DNA from: Streptomyces sp. V4I8 | GTDB taxonomy: Bacteria; Actinomycetota; Actinomycetes; Streptomycetales; Streptomycetaceae | Length of the DNA: 64,000 nucleotides | Direction: 5' to 3' | NCBI RefSeq assembly: GCF_041261225.1 | Contig: NZ_JBGCCN010000004.1 | Location: 1-64,000 of the forward strand | In this document: piece by piece, positions 27,790-36,754 of the stretch | Layout: the number at the start of each line of letters is the position of its first letter | How positions within the stretch are numbered: position 1 is the stretch's first letter | Program-made: the position numbers and the translations under genes | The notes under the pieces: model-generated | Seen by the model: the letters and a program-made list of their open reading frames with translations, nothing else | Databases searched by the model: none | What the model was told of the DNA's origin: nothing

Positions 27790-27978
27790 GGCCCGGCACC
27801 GCACCAGAGAGGTTTCAGCGGTGGGGACGTCGACGAGCAGGCGTAGGGAGTCCAGTTCCGGGGTGGCGATGCGCTGCTCGTCGTCCACGTCGCGTAAAGA
27901 CAGAGGGAAGCGGCGGTGTGGCCAGATCGCGTGCGCGATCCCCTTCGGCGGGTACCGGAACTCTCGGTACGGCAGTGT
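27790..27978 (-). pseudogene. Possible IS6-type transposase N-terminal relic
   Basis: The minus strand encodes LPYREFRYPPKGIAHAIW and then PHRRFPLSLRDVDDEQ. This is similar to the opening of IS6-family transposases (YRGFRFPxExIxHxVWLYxRFxLSxRDVExL). After DVDD the sequence departs from that family but keeps good codon usage (ATPELDSLRLLVDVPTAETS). It is either a fusion relic or a diverged protein, with no start or stop signals. Confidence 0.35.
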
Positions 27979-28859
27979 CCACCGGCAGGCCCCTTTCCCA
28001 CGGGCGGTCTACGCCAGGATCATCGCACCGCCCTTCTCAACTTGGTGATCCCCTTCGGGGGCAGGATGGCCGGCATGCGGCGCGTGAGTGCGGCGGGGAG
28101 GGGAAACCTGCGGCTGAGGCATCTTCCAGCAGAGCCCAGGACCAGGAGCGGAGAGGAGCGGTGGCCACCACGATGGGCGAGGCCCGGGTCGGCATGGCAC
28201 GGCCGGCGAGTGGTGGACCCGGCATGTGCGCGGGTCGTCTTCTGTGGGGGCGGTCTGCTCCTTGTCGCGTGCCGCCTGTCGCCCCCGCGCCTGTTGGCGC
28301 GTTTACCTCGCGTTCTGTGGTCTATTTATGGGATTTACTTCTGCGCTGATCACGGTTCGGAAATATAGATGCAGCAACAACAAAATTGGCGCGCGCAGAA
28401 ATTCATCTTGCGCATAATAAAACCACCGTGCAGGAGCAAGGCGGGCTGCGGGGAAAGCCTGTTCCACTCAGCCAGTCATGTGAGGGGGTTCTCAGACCCC
28501 GATCCGATTTGGGCCTGACGCCTGCTGACCGCTGCGAGAGCCGGGTCCACGCCCGGGAAGGACAGCTCCGGGTCCCCTTGCCACCACCGCGAGGAAGTCA
28601 ACAGCGAGCTCCTCGGGCCGGGCTCGCCCATAGCCAATGCCCGGCGCAGGGCCGCGAATCCCAACGCCGCGCCGACCTCGACGCCAGAAGTCGTGCGGAT
28701 GCCTCGCCAGGAGGGAAGAACGGCCCGGCCACAACAGGCCGAGCCGTCCAGGCGGCTTCAACGGCCGGCACCTATGGCCTCCACCACCTTCCGCGCCAGC
28801 TCTCTTTCGAAGCCGACACGGCCGTCCTAGAAGGATTCATCCGGCAGTCGTATAACCAG

Positions 28860-30568
28860 CCTCGATCATTCACGTGCGCGCGCCGGCTTGAGGTGATCGG
28901 TCGAGGTTGAGGTTTCGTCCTGGTTCGTCCTTCGGGTGGTGGTGACGTTCCGGCCCGTGTGTCGTCACGGGTGGTCGTCGGTTTCCACGGGCCGAGGACG
29001 GGGCGGGTCTCCTCCTTCCGGAATCGGGGTCGGTGGGGTGGCAGTCAGCCGGGGGCGGGCAGGGCCTGGACGGCGCCCCAGGCGTCGACGATGTCGGTGG
29101 ATGCGGGCCAGGCGGGGTCGAATTTCAGCTCGCGTCTTCGGGCGTGGTCGGCGAGTTTCGCGGGGACGTCCAGGAGTCGGGTGCGCAGAGTGGCGGGCTC
29201 GGCCCGGGCGAGTTTGCCTTCGGTGGCCAGGAGTTGGAACCAGCGGGCGAGGTCGGTGGCCAGGGCGAGGAGGGTGCACCAGGCTTGGTTGACCTTGAAG
29301 TAGCGGGAGGGCATCAGGTTGAGGGAGAGGGCCTTGCCGCGTCGGATGCCGGCCTCGACGTGGGTGTGGGAGCGGGCTCGGGCGTCGAGGAACTGCAGTT
29401 GCCCGCCGGTGGTGTTGGTGGCGATGGCCTGGTAGCGGTAGTCGGTCTTCTTCTCGTACGGCTTGAGCTCGCGCTCGTACTTGGGGTGGATGGGTTCGCG
29501 GCGAACGATCACCCGCATCCCTTCCGGCCAGCCGGTCAGGTCGAGCATGTCGGTGATCTCGACGAGGTCGGCGTCCTTGCGCGGCTGGCCCTTGTGGTCC
29601 AGGGCCGGCGTCCACGCGGTGGCCGGGACCTTGGCCAGGGCCTTCCAGAAGTCGTCGTCGCGGGTGTGGCCGACGGAGTACTCCCAGCGGTTGGCCGCGT
29701 TGCCGCCGCCGGAGGTGATCCAGGTGAGGAACTCCATCGTGGCTCCGGCGCCGTCGGTGCGGAACAGGACCCGGCGCCGACGGCGGGTGGGCAGCTGACG
29801 CAGGCCCTCGATACTCACCGAGATGTGGTCATCGGCGGTGTTGGATCCCGCCGATCCCGGCCGCAGCCGGTTGACCAGGAGTTCTTCGGTGTTGTCGCAG
29901 AACATCAACAGCGGGTGGTGGCCATATCCCTTGAAGTTGGGCTCGGCTCCCTCCTTGCCGGAATGCGCCGGGACGACTGAGGCGTCCAGGTCCAGCACCG
30001 TGACACCGGTCAGCTCCCGCCCGTTGACCTTGATCCAGGGAAAGCCGCCCGGGCGCAGGTCGAGCTGCTGGTGGACGTGGATACGGGTCCGGGCCCGTGC
30101 GGAGGCGATCTTCGTCAGCTGGACCGGTCCGATCGCCTCCAGGGTCCGCCACAGCGTGGACGCCGAGGCCGGGCTGCCCAGGACCAGCGAGGTCTGGCGC
30201 ATCACATCGATCCCGGCCATCGACCGCGCGCCCAGCAGGACCGCGCAGGCCGCCGAGACCAGGACCGTTCCCCGATCATGGACGGGACGGAAGCCCCGCC
30301 GCACCAGGGCAGCCCCGAGCGCGTCGGTCAGCCCGACCTTGTCCGCCAGACGCCGCACCGGCACGATGCCCGCCTTGCCCACCAGCTTCTTCCCGCTTGC
30401 GGACAGCGACAGATCATCGGCCCACTCTGTACGCTTCGACACCGGAAGGGTGCCTCCCCTGCACGTGATCCAGTCCTAGAGAAGCTGAATCATCGCAGGT
30501 CGGAAGCACCCTTCCTTCATGATGTGACCGACTGTCACTGCGACACCGGGCGCCATGAATTCGTGAGG
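28860..30568 (-). mobile_element. 1709-bp IS1380-family element, copy 2, CCAG duplication
   Basis: Same ends and length as copy 1 at 16735-18443 and in the same orientation. It is flanked by CCAG at 28856-28859 and 30569-30572. The different target sequence from copy 1 (CCGG) shows an independent insertion. Confidence 0.93.
29045..30442 (-). CDS. IS1380-family transposase A, copy 2
   Basis: 465 residues, identical to the protein at 16920-18317, with all motifs intact (LDLDASVVPAHSGKEG, LFRTDGAGATMEFLTW). A direct-repeat pair of this size 12 kb apart is a substrate for homologous deletion of 18444-30568. Confidence 0.9.
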   Translation of the reverse strand: MSKRTEWADDLSLSASGKKLVGKAGIVPVRRLADKVGLTDALGAALVRRGFRPVHDRGTVLVSAACAVLLGARSMAGIDVMRQTSLVLGSPASASTLWRTLEAIGPVQLTKIASARARTRIHVHQQLDLRPGGFPWIKVNGRELTGVTVLDLDASVVPAHSGKEGAEPNFKGYGHHPLLMFCDNTEELLVNRLRPGSAGSNTADDHISVSIEGLRQLPTRRRRRVLFRTDGAGATMEFLTWITSGGGNAANRWEYSVGHTRDDDFWKALAKVPATAWTPALDHKGQPRKDADLVEITDMLDLTGWPEGMRVIVRREPIHPKYERELKPYEKKTDYRYQAIATNTTGGQLQFLDARARSHTHVEAGIRRGKALSLNLMPSRYFKVNQAWCTLLALATDLARWFQLLATEGKLARAEPATLRTRLLDVPAKLADHARRRELKFDPAWPASTDIVDAWGAVQALPAPG

Positions 30569-30774
30569 CCAGGGTCCTTACAAGAGAGGGCTGGCGGCAT
30601 GAGTGATGACGCGGCCCCTCCTACCATCACAGCGAGCATCAACCACCCGCATCGTGCCCATGCACGAGACCTTGCACGAGACCACACGCAGCCCGAAACC
30701 CCTTCGACGGTCCGGCAGACGGCCGGGCCGACCTCGATGACACCGGGCACGAGCACGGGGCAAACGGGACAAGG

Positions 30775-31667
30775 AGGGTTATTCACGGGCTTGGTTTCTT
30801 GATCAGCAAGACGGCCCTGCTCGGTAGCCTGGCGTTTGCGACGACGTCAGTTTTCCACCGGGGTAGGGCCGTTGAGCTGGAACGTTACGACAGGGCTGGA
30901 AGCGGATCAACTGGAGGCCTTGGTGGTCCGGGTCCACACGATGCTGGTGGAGGACCCCGATCCGCCCGTGGTGCCGGGACGGATGTGGGCGCTGGGCCTG
31001 TACAAGTCCGTGGTCCTGGTGTTGTTCCTGCTGCGGCAGAACCCCGTCCAGCAAGCGGCGGCGGAACTGTTCCACATCTCCCAGGCCACCGTCTCGCGCC
31101 GGTGGACCACGCTGCTCCCGGTGGTGGAGACGGCCCTGGCCGAGCATGTGCCCGACCCCGCCGACGCCTCACACGGCAGGATCGTCCTGGTCGACGGGAC
31201 CCTGGTCACCACGTGGGACTGGGCGAGCGAGGGCACCACGATGTTCTCCGGCAAGCATCGTGACACAGGCTTCAACCTGCAGGTCGCCGCCACTCTCAGC
31301 GGGGACCTGCTCGCCGTCTCCGCGCCGGTACCCGGCAGCCGGCACGACATGTACGCCTGGCGCCAGTCCCACTTTCCCAAAGCCTTCGCCGACCGGGAGA
31401 GCATGGGGGATCTGGGCTATGTCGGCTCCGGCATGCTCACCGCCCGCCGCAAGCCACCCGGTCAGGAACGCCCCGTCAAAGACAAAGTGTTCAACCAGAG
31501 CATCGGCAAGCTCCGCGCCGCCGTCGAACGAGCGATCGCACATCTGAAGGACTGGAAGGTCCTCGCCACTCGCTATCGCGGCCCTCTCACCCGGTTCCCC
31601 CTCGTCGCCAAGACCGTCACCGCCCTCGCCTTCTACAAGAACGGCTGGTGACCCCGTGAATAAGCCT
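30775..31667 (+). mobile_element. 893-bp IS5-type element, copy 2, CAAGG duplication
   Basis: Same length and ends as copy 1 at 15639-16531, direct orientation. It is flanked by CAAGG at 30770-30774 and 31668-31672. Confidence 0.93.
30836..31651 (+). CDS. IS5-family DDE transposase (DDE_Tnp_4-like), copy 2
   Basis: 271 residues and intact. It carries the same HTH and D-D-E motifs as copy 1. Differences noted are Val10 instead of Ala, Arg instead of Pro in VPGRMW, and Arg instead of Cys in YAWRQS. The Arg residues look like the more usual state, so copy 1 may be slightly degraded. Confidence 0.88.
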   Translation: MRRRQFSTGVGPLSWNVTTGLEADQLEALVVRVHTMLVEDPDPPVVPGRMWALGLYKSVVLVLFLLRQNPVQQAAAELFHISQATVSRRWTTLLPVVETALAEHVPDPADASHGRIVLVDGTLVTTWDWASEGTTMFSGKHRDTGFNLQVAATLSGDLLAVSAPVPGSRHDMYAWRQSHFPKAFADRESMGDLGYVGSGMLTARRKPPGQERPVKDKVFNQSIGKLRAAVERAIAHLKDWKVLATRYRGPLTRFPLVAKTVTALAFYKNGW

Positions 31668-31841
31668 CAAGGCTCAGCCCGGACGTTCATCGACAACACC
31701 CGCAGCCGGCGTGGAGGCGAAGCAGACGCGCGACGGGCCCTGGGCCGGCTGGCAGACGCACGGCGCAGGGTCGGCACGCGGCACGCTTCCGGTGGGGCAG
31801 GCTCGCCGTTGTTGCGCAGACGGCTGAGAACCCATCTTTGA

Positions 31842-32176
31842 ACCCCAGCAATGGCCACTGCTAGGGGCAGTGATGGACATGGGCGAGTGCAGTGACGGGG
31901 CGGTCATCCGGAATGTGACGCTGAGCGAGCCGCATGCCGCGTGAAGTTCTGGAATATGGTGGGCCTCGTCCTCCGCACGTGGAGAACTTCGGCACGTGCC
32001 TGGACTCCCTGTTCGGCTGGCCTTCGCGGACAAGGGAATGCAGAAGGCCCACGCCTGTGACGTGGGCCTTCGGGACGGAGATGTACATTCCCCGACTTGG
32101 CCGCGCGCTGGCAGCCTGACTAGTCCCTCCGCCGAGGCCGGCCTGACACGCTGACAAAAGGAGGCTCTGGGTGTGA
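31842..32176. other. Intergenic downstream of the lectin gene
   Basis: No gene seen. Contains the hairpin at 32044-32070. Confidence 0.5.
32044..32070 (-). terminator. Hairpin, probable terminator of the lectin gene
   Basis: A perfect 10-bp stem (aaggcccacg / cgtgggcctt) with a 7-base loop lies about 107 bases past the lectin stop codon on the minus strand. There is no strong U tract, as is common in Streptomyces. Confidence 0.5.
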
Positions 32177-32665
32177 TCAGCCGCTGGTTTGGGTTTGCCA
32201 GAGAGGCTGCCATTTCACGTCGTAGATGACGACGTTGCCGTCGTTCTGGATGGCGAGGTAGTAGCCCCGGCCTGCGGTGTTGGACGCCCAGAGCGGACCG
32301 TCATGGCTGTAAACCACGAGGTTGCCGTCTGTCTGGAAGATGGCGCAGAGGCCACGGCCGGCAGTGGCTGTCTGCCATACGGCGCGGCCGTCCTTGTAGA
32401 GGACGAAGTTGCCATCCGTCTGCATGGTCAGGTACGCCCGCCCGTTCTTCGAACCCCAGCCAGCCCCAGTGTTACTAACGCAAACATGGTGACCCCACTG
32501 CCGTGGGAGCACTGTGTCAGTCGGGCGTGTGATTGCCCCAGGGTCCGCGGCCTGAGTCGATGAGGCCGCGAGGGCCGAGCTCGGCGGTGTCGCCGCTTGC
32601 GCGCTCCCCCCGCCCGCTCCCGCTAACGCCAGCACTGCTGCAGCAATACACATCATTCTACGCAT
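32177..32665 (-). CDS. Secreted bulb-type (D-mannose-binding) lectin-like protein
   Basis: 162 residues from ATG 32665, chosen because GGAG lies about nine bases upstream. An ATG eight codons earlier has no ribosome site. The signal peptide (MMCIAAAVLALAGAGGGSAQA) cleaves near AQA. The mature part has three copies of the QxDxNxVxY mannose-binding motif of monocot (GNA-type) lectins: MQTDGNFVLY, FQTDGNLVVY and IQNDGNVVIY. Each is followed by W(Q/A)(T/S)-type strands, giving one complete beta-prism II domain. Three intact motifs suggest it can bind mannose-type glycans. It is a single gene. An AT-rich stretch (ttatataatcagataac, 32719-32735) upstream may hold the promoter. Confidence 0.85.
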   Translation of the reverse strand: MRRMMCIAAAVLALAGAGGGSAQAATPPSSALAASSTQAADPGAITRPTDTVLPRQWGHHVCVSNTGAGWGSKNGRAYLTMQTDGNFVLYKDGRAVWQTATAGRGLCAIFQTDGNLVVYSHDGPLWASNTAGRGYYLAIQNDGNVVIYDVKWQPLWQTQTSG

Positions 32666-33130
32666 CTTTGGCACTCCTACAGCTCTCATAGCGAACGCCC
32701 AGAATGGGTTTACATCCGTTATATAATCAGATAACCACTTTGGGTGCAGTCGCTACGGCGAACCGAGGACGGCGACGGTGGCCAGCGCGTGTTGATGACC
32801 TGGACCGCGTGCGGAGAGGTCTGTGGCCAGGCAGCAGGAGAACACGATCGCGGTATCGGTGACGGCCAGCTGCTGCCCGGCAGGTCAGGCTGCCCGCAGT
32901 GCGTGGTGAGGGCGGGACGGAGCCGCGTTGGGCCGAATGGCGGGCCGGGTGAGCCGGCGTGTCATGAAGGTGATCGCGGCGAGACCCGCGTGGGAAACGC
33001 TGCTCCACGCCCCATCCCGCGAGGGGGGGGCAGCAAGGTCAGCCCGACTTGCCGCAGAACAACAGCTGGAACCAGCAGGCCACCCAGACCGACGGGCAGC
33101 TGAACAGCAGCTGGAACCACTCCTACAGCT
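32666..33130. other. Intergenic / degenerate
   Basis: No convincing gene. A short Asn/Gln/Trp/Ser-rich frame at 33049-33165 (NNSWNQQATQTDGQLNSSWN) may be part of a broken gene. Confidence 0.45.
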
Positions 33131-33610
33131 ATGGCATCGGCGCCACAGACAGCTCAGCTACGGCGGATCAGCAAGTCCAGCATTCAGTTGGGCCACCGCG
33201 GAAGGCTGGAGCAGTACGCCGAGAAGGTCGGCATCCCCTTCACCAGCGTGCGGATCCACCGGCACACGGTGAGCCGGTGGTTGGCTGAACGCCGGGCGGA
33301 GAGAGCCTCCTTCGGGATCCATCGGAGCCCCGGGGGAGGGACGACTGTTTCGAGGTCCAGAAGCCTCTGGCACCGCCGGGCGGCGGGTCGGCCGCGGTGG
33401 GCGCAGGACACCGCGGAGCGCCTGGCGGGCTGGTGGGTGGAGAGCCCGCAGACTCCGCAAGGAGGAGGGCGAGGCGATCCACGACCGGGCGTTCGGCGAC
33501 CACGTCGCCGCGCAGGTGGCCACCGACTTCCTGAGCCGACCGCGTGTCGCCTCTCAAGCGGCCGGCACCCTGGATCGCCCAGCACCTGTTCAACACAGCC
33601 CAGTCGGCCC
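33131..33610 (+). pseudogene. Degenerate DUF6192-like regulator gene
   Basis: Pieces in changing frames keep coding character: RLEQYAEKVGIPFTSVRIH, RHTVSRWLAERRAERASFGI, then EAIHDRAFGDHVAAQV and ATDFLSRPRVASQ. Their order and content resemble DUF6192-type Streptomyces proteins (an HTH-like part, a VSFxIH motif, then a VAAQVxxDxLxRPxV segment). Intervening bases are out of frame and no start is visible. The family match is from memory and tentative. It lies just upstream of the lanthipeptide locus. Confidence 0.4.
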
Positions 33611-33770
33611 GGCGGCGGCAGGCCGAGGAGGCCGAACCGTTCTCTGGACAGCCTGACCACCCGCCCGTGTGCTCCCCATTACCGGTCGGACAGACTCGAC
33701 GTCCCGGCACGGGCACCGTCTTCGTCCCCGAGAAAGAGCCTTCTGCCGGTCGAACGCCGAGGAACAAAGG

Positions 33771-33799
33771 TTGACTTGTGGGTTTTGCACACCGAAATT
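33771..33799 (+). promoter_or_regulatory. Possible promoter of the lanthipeptide operon
   Basis: TTGACT at 33771-33776 is followed after 17 bases by a weak -10 (gaaatt, 33794-33799), about 75 bases before the LanKC start. The region is AT-richer than its surroundings. In Streptomyces the related ram operon depends on RamR, so a weak -10 with activator control would be plausible. This is an inference. Confidence 0.3.
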
Positions 33800-33873
33800 C
33801 ATGATATGCGCACGGTCCATCTCCCCGGCGGCGTGGGACTCTCGATGTCACGCCTTTCGACGAGGAGGGGCAG

Positions 33874-36504
33874 ATGGACAAACGGTACGAGGTGTACTGT
33901 TTCGCAGACCGTGTCTTTTACGAGACCCCGGACCGTTTGCCCAAGTCCAGCGGTGGCAAGGGCATCGCCGGCCCCTTTGATGCGGCGCGGCGGCCGGTCC
34001 CCGAGGGGTGGAGATCGTTGGTCTCCGGGGACTGGCTCCACATAGCGCCGGTCGACGAGCAGAGCGGTCCGGGTCAGGGACGGCGCCCGGCCCAGGGCTG
34101 GAAGATTCATGTCTCGGCCTGTCTCGACAACGCCGGCAGCGTCGCCGCCGCAGTGTGGGACTACTGCATACCGCGCGGCATACCTTTCAAGTTCGTCCCC
34201 AGCGCTCACCTGCTGTACCTGCGTAACTCCAAGTACGCAGGCCGCGGCTCCAGCGGCAAATTCGCCACCCTCTATCCGGCCGACGAGGACGAACTACGCC
34301 GGATACTGGAGGAGTTGGGGAGACTGCTGGAGGGGGAGCCGGGACCGTACATCCTCAGCGATCTGCGCTGGAACAAGGGTCCCCTGTACGTGCGCTACGG
34401 CGCCTTCGCCACACGGCACTGCGCCGACGACAAGGGCGACATCGTCCCCGCCATCGAGGACCCGCATGGCCGACTCGTCCCCGACCGACGAGGCCCTGCC
34501 TTCCGGCCCCCCGAGTGGGTGACGCTACCGGAATTCATGCGCCCGCACCTCGACGCGCGCAACGCCACCTCCACCAACGCTCTGCCGTACCGCGTCATAC
34601 GGGCACTGCACTTCTCCAACGGCGGCGGAGTCTACGAGGCCAGCGATACGCGAACCGGCGCGACGGTTGTTCTGAAGGAGGCCCGCCCGTACGCGGGACT
34701 CGTCGGGGACGGGGCGGACGCCGTGGCCCGTCTGGAACGGGAGAAGGCAGCCCTTGAGCGGCTCGGAGGGCTGGGTGTCGCGCCCGAGGTGCGGGATTGG
34801 TTCACGCTCGGCGACCACCGCTTCCTCGTCATGGACTTCCTCGACGGCCGCCCCTTGCACTCCTTCATCGCACGCCGTCATCCCCTGCTGGGGCCGGAGC
34901 CGGATCCGCACGCCCTCGCCGAGTACACCCGCTGGGTGCTCGATGTGCACGGTGCCACCGAAGCCGCCGTCGCCGCCGTGCACGACCGCGGGCTGGTCGT
35001 GGGCGATCTGCACCCGTTCAACATCATGCTTGCTCCGGACGAACGGACCGTGCGGCTGTTGGACTTCGAGGCCGCCATGCCCGTCGAGGAGCACCGTGGC
35101 CAGACTCTGGCCCATCCCGGTTTCGCCGCACCGGCCGACTACAAGGGCTACGAGGTCGACCACTACGCTCTGGCCTGCCTGCGGATCGCGCTCCTGCTGC
35201 CGATGACGACGCTGTTCGCCGTCGACCGGGGCAAGGCCGTCCACCTCGCCGAGATCGCGGCCGAGCAGTTCCCGGACCTGCCGCGATCGTTCCTGGACGA
35301 GGCGGTGCGGGTCATCTCGGGCGACCTCAGACCCCGTGCGATGGACTACCTCCCCGTCGATCCCGCGGACCGGCGGCAAGGCCCCGCCTCCATGGTGCGA
35401 GCGATCCTGCGCTCCGCGACGCCCGAGCGGGACGACCGGCTCTTCCCCGGCGACATCGCCCAGTTCACGGACGGCGGCGGCCTAGGCATGGCGTACGGCG
35501 CCGCTGGGGTCCTCTACGCCCTCGACGAGACGGGTCATGGCCGCTGGGAGAAGGGCGAGGAATGGCTCCTGGACCACACCGGCCCGCCGCCCGACGGGAC
35601 ATCGCTCGGCTTCTACGACGGGCTCACCGGAGTGGCGTACCTCCTCGACCGGCTCGGACACACCGGCCGTGCCCTCGACCTCATGGGCCATGTGCTCGAC
35701 GAGAAATGGCAGATGCTCGGGTCGGACCTGCACGGCGGGCTCGCGGGCCTCGGACTCGCCCTCGACCACCTTGCCCGTACGACGAGTGAGGCCGCTCTGC
35801 ACGACCACGCCTTGACGGCAGCCCGCATCCTCATGGAGAGGAACCATGCGGCGGGCAAGCGCGCGGGTCTGATGCGGGGCGCGACAGGACCCGCGCTGTT
35901 CTTCATACGGCTGTACGAGTCCACCGGCGACCCCGCTCTCCTCGACCACGCGGCGTCCGCCCTCCGCGCCGACCTGGCCCGCTGTGTACAGGACCGCACC
36001 GGCGCCCTCGCTGTGGACGAGGGGTTCCGCACCATGCCGTACCTGGCGACGGGGAGCGTCGGCATCGGCATGGTCCTCGACGACTACCTCGTCCACCGAC
36101 CGGACGACGAGGAGTTCGCGCGGGCCAGAAGGAACGTCCTGCCGGCGGCCCGATCGCGTTACTACGCCGAGCCCGGCCTCTTCGAGGGGCGTGCCGGGAT
36201 GATCCTGCACCTCGCCCGCACGGGGGCGCCGCGCACCGACGTGGACGCGCACATCGCCGCGCTCGGCTGGTACGGCCTGCCGTACGAGGGCGAACTCGCC
36301 TTCCCCGGCGACCAGATGATGCGGCTCTCCATGGACCTCGCCACCGGTACCGCCGGCTGTCTGCTCGCCCTCGGTGCGGCAGGCGCCGAGCACCCGGCCT
36401 CACTCCCCTTCCTGCCGCCGCTGCCCGCCCGGCCACCCGACGGCACACGGACCGGCCCGACCAGGGTCGTGACACAGCAATCCCCGTCCCCACGGAAAGG
36501 ATGA
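33874..36504 (+). CDS. ramC-like: Class III lanthipeptide synthetase LanKC (RamC-like)
   Basis: 876 residues from ATG 33874, with GAGGAGGG four bases upstream. Trifunctional enzyme: it phosphorylates Ser/Thr in the precursor core, eliminates phosphate to give dehydro-residues, and cyclises them with Cys. The N-terminal lyase domain is about 1-230 (WKIHVSACLDNAGS near residue 77; FKFVPSAHLLYLRNSKYA). The kinase-like domain is about 240-500, with Lys near 267 (TVVLKEARPYAG), the catalytic loop GDLHPFNIML at about 376 and LLDFEAAM at about 395. The cyclase-like domain is about 540-850 (GFYDGLTGVAYLLDRLG; DLHGGLAGLGLALDHLA). The cyclase shows no Cys/His zinc set, as expected for class III rather than class IV. 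The ATG of the precursor overlaps its stop (ATGA). Full length for the RamC/AmfT group. Confidence 0.93.
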   Translation: MDKRYEVYCFADRVFYETPDRLPKSSGGKGIAGPFDAARRPVPEGWRSLVSGDWLHIAPVDEQSGPGQGRRPAQGWKIHVSACLDNAGSVAAAVWDYCIPRGIPFKFVPSAHLLYLRNSKYAGRGSSGKFATLYPADEDELRRILEELGRLLEGEPGPYILSDLRWNKGPLYVRYGAFATRHCADDKGDIVPAIEDPHGRLVPDRRGPAFRPPEWVTLPEFMRPHLDARNATSTNALPYRVIRALHFSNGGGVYEASDTRTGATVVLKEARPYAGLVGDGADAVARLEREKAALERLGGLGVAPEVRDWFTLGDHRFLVMDFLDGRPLHSFIARRHPLLGPEPDPHALAEYTRWVLDVHGATEAAVAAVHDRGLVVGDLHPFNIMLAPDERTVRLLDFEAAMPVEEHRGQTLAHPGFAAPADYKGYEVDHYALACLRIALLLPMTTLFAVDRGKAVHLAEIAAEQFPDLPRSFLDEAVRVISGDLRPRAMDYLPVDPADRRQGPASMVRAILRSATPERDDRLFPGDIAQFTDGGGLGMAYGAAGVLYALDETGHGRWEKGEEWLLDHTGPPPDGTSLGFYDGLTGVAYLLDRLGHTGRALDLMGHVLDEKWQMLGSDLHGGLAGLGLALDHLARTTSEAALHDHALTAARILMERNHAAGKRAGLMRGATGPALFFIRLYESTGDPALLDHAASALRADLARCVQDRTGALAVDEGFRTMPYLATGSVGIGMVLDDYLVHRPDDEEFARARRNVLPAARSRYYAEPGLFEGRAGMILHLARTGAPRTDVDAHIAALGWYGLPYEGELAFPGDQMMRLSMDLATGTAGCLLALGAAGAEHPASLPFLPPLPARPPDGTRTGPTRVVTQQSPSPRKG

Positions 36505-36635
36505 TGATCGACATGACACTCCTCGATCTCCAGACACTCGAGGTCCCTTCAGAAGAGGAAGCCGCAGAGGGTTACCACAGCGCCGCCAGCAAGAATTGCG
36601 GCGGCGGCAGTGCGTTGAGCGTCATCCTCTGCTGA
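36504..36635 (+). CDS. ramS-like: Class III lanthipeptide precursor peptide (RamS/AmfS-like)
   Basis: 43 residues from ATG 36504. An ATG at 36501 overlaps the LanKC stop and another lies at 36513. GGAAAGG at 36494-36500 serves any of them. The leader reads MTLLDLQTLEVPSEEE, carrying the LLDLQxLE motif that class III synthetases recognise and an acidic stretch. The core holds SAASKNC and SALSVILC, two Ser-x2-Ser-xn-Cys units (n = 2 and 3) separated by GGG. Each unit predicts one labionin or lanthionine ring, the architecture of SapB and AmfS. The ring spacing and the Gly bridge differ from the SapB precursor as I recall it. Cleavage probably follows the acidic leader near GYH. Too short to appear in most automatic gene calls. 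Confidence 0.9.
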   Translation: MIDMTLLDLQTLEVPSEEEAAEGYHSAASKNCGGGSALSVILC

Positions 36636-36754
36636 CCTGACCCACGCCTCTCTTGAGGCCAGCCCCCGCCGGTCCCGGACAGCGCCCCGCGCCAACCGGG
36701 ACCGGCGGGATGCCGGGCCCACCGGCCGATGCCAGTCGAGCCCAGGAGGACCCG

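Larger units (their letters stand above)
27135..28859. other. Decayed region with gene relics only
   Basis: About 1.7 kb between two IS elements. Short stretches with coding character occur (a luciferase-like oxidoreductase piece at 27203 and a transposase-like piece near 27830), but no intact gene. A short AT-rich patch lies at 28320-28430 and has no recognisable feature. Confidence 0.6.
30599..31841 (+). pseudogene. Hypothetical ORF interrupted by the 893-bp IS
   Basis: The ATG at 30599 opens a Thr/Pro-rich frame (MSDDAAPPTITASINHPHRA) that runs into the IS at 30775. Removing the IS and one CAAGG joins it in phase to GSARTFIDNTRSRRGGEADA, ending at a stop at 31841, for a total of 114 residues. 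The exact in-phase join across the target site suggests a real reading frame was split, but no family is recognised and the frame may be fortuitous. Confidence 0.3.
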
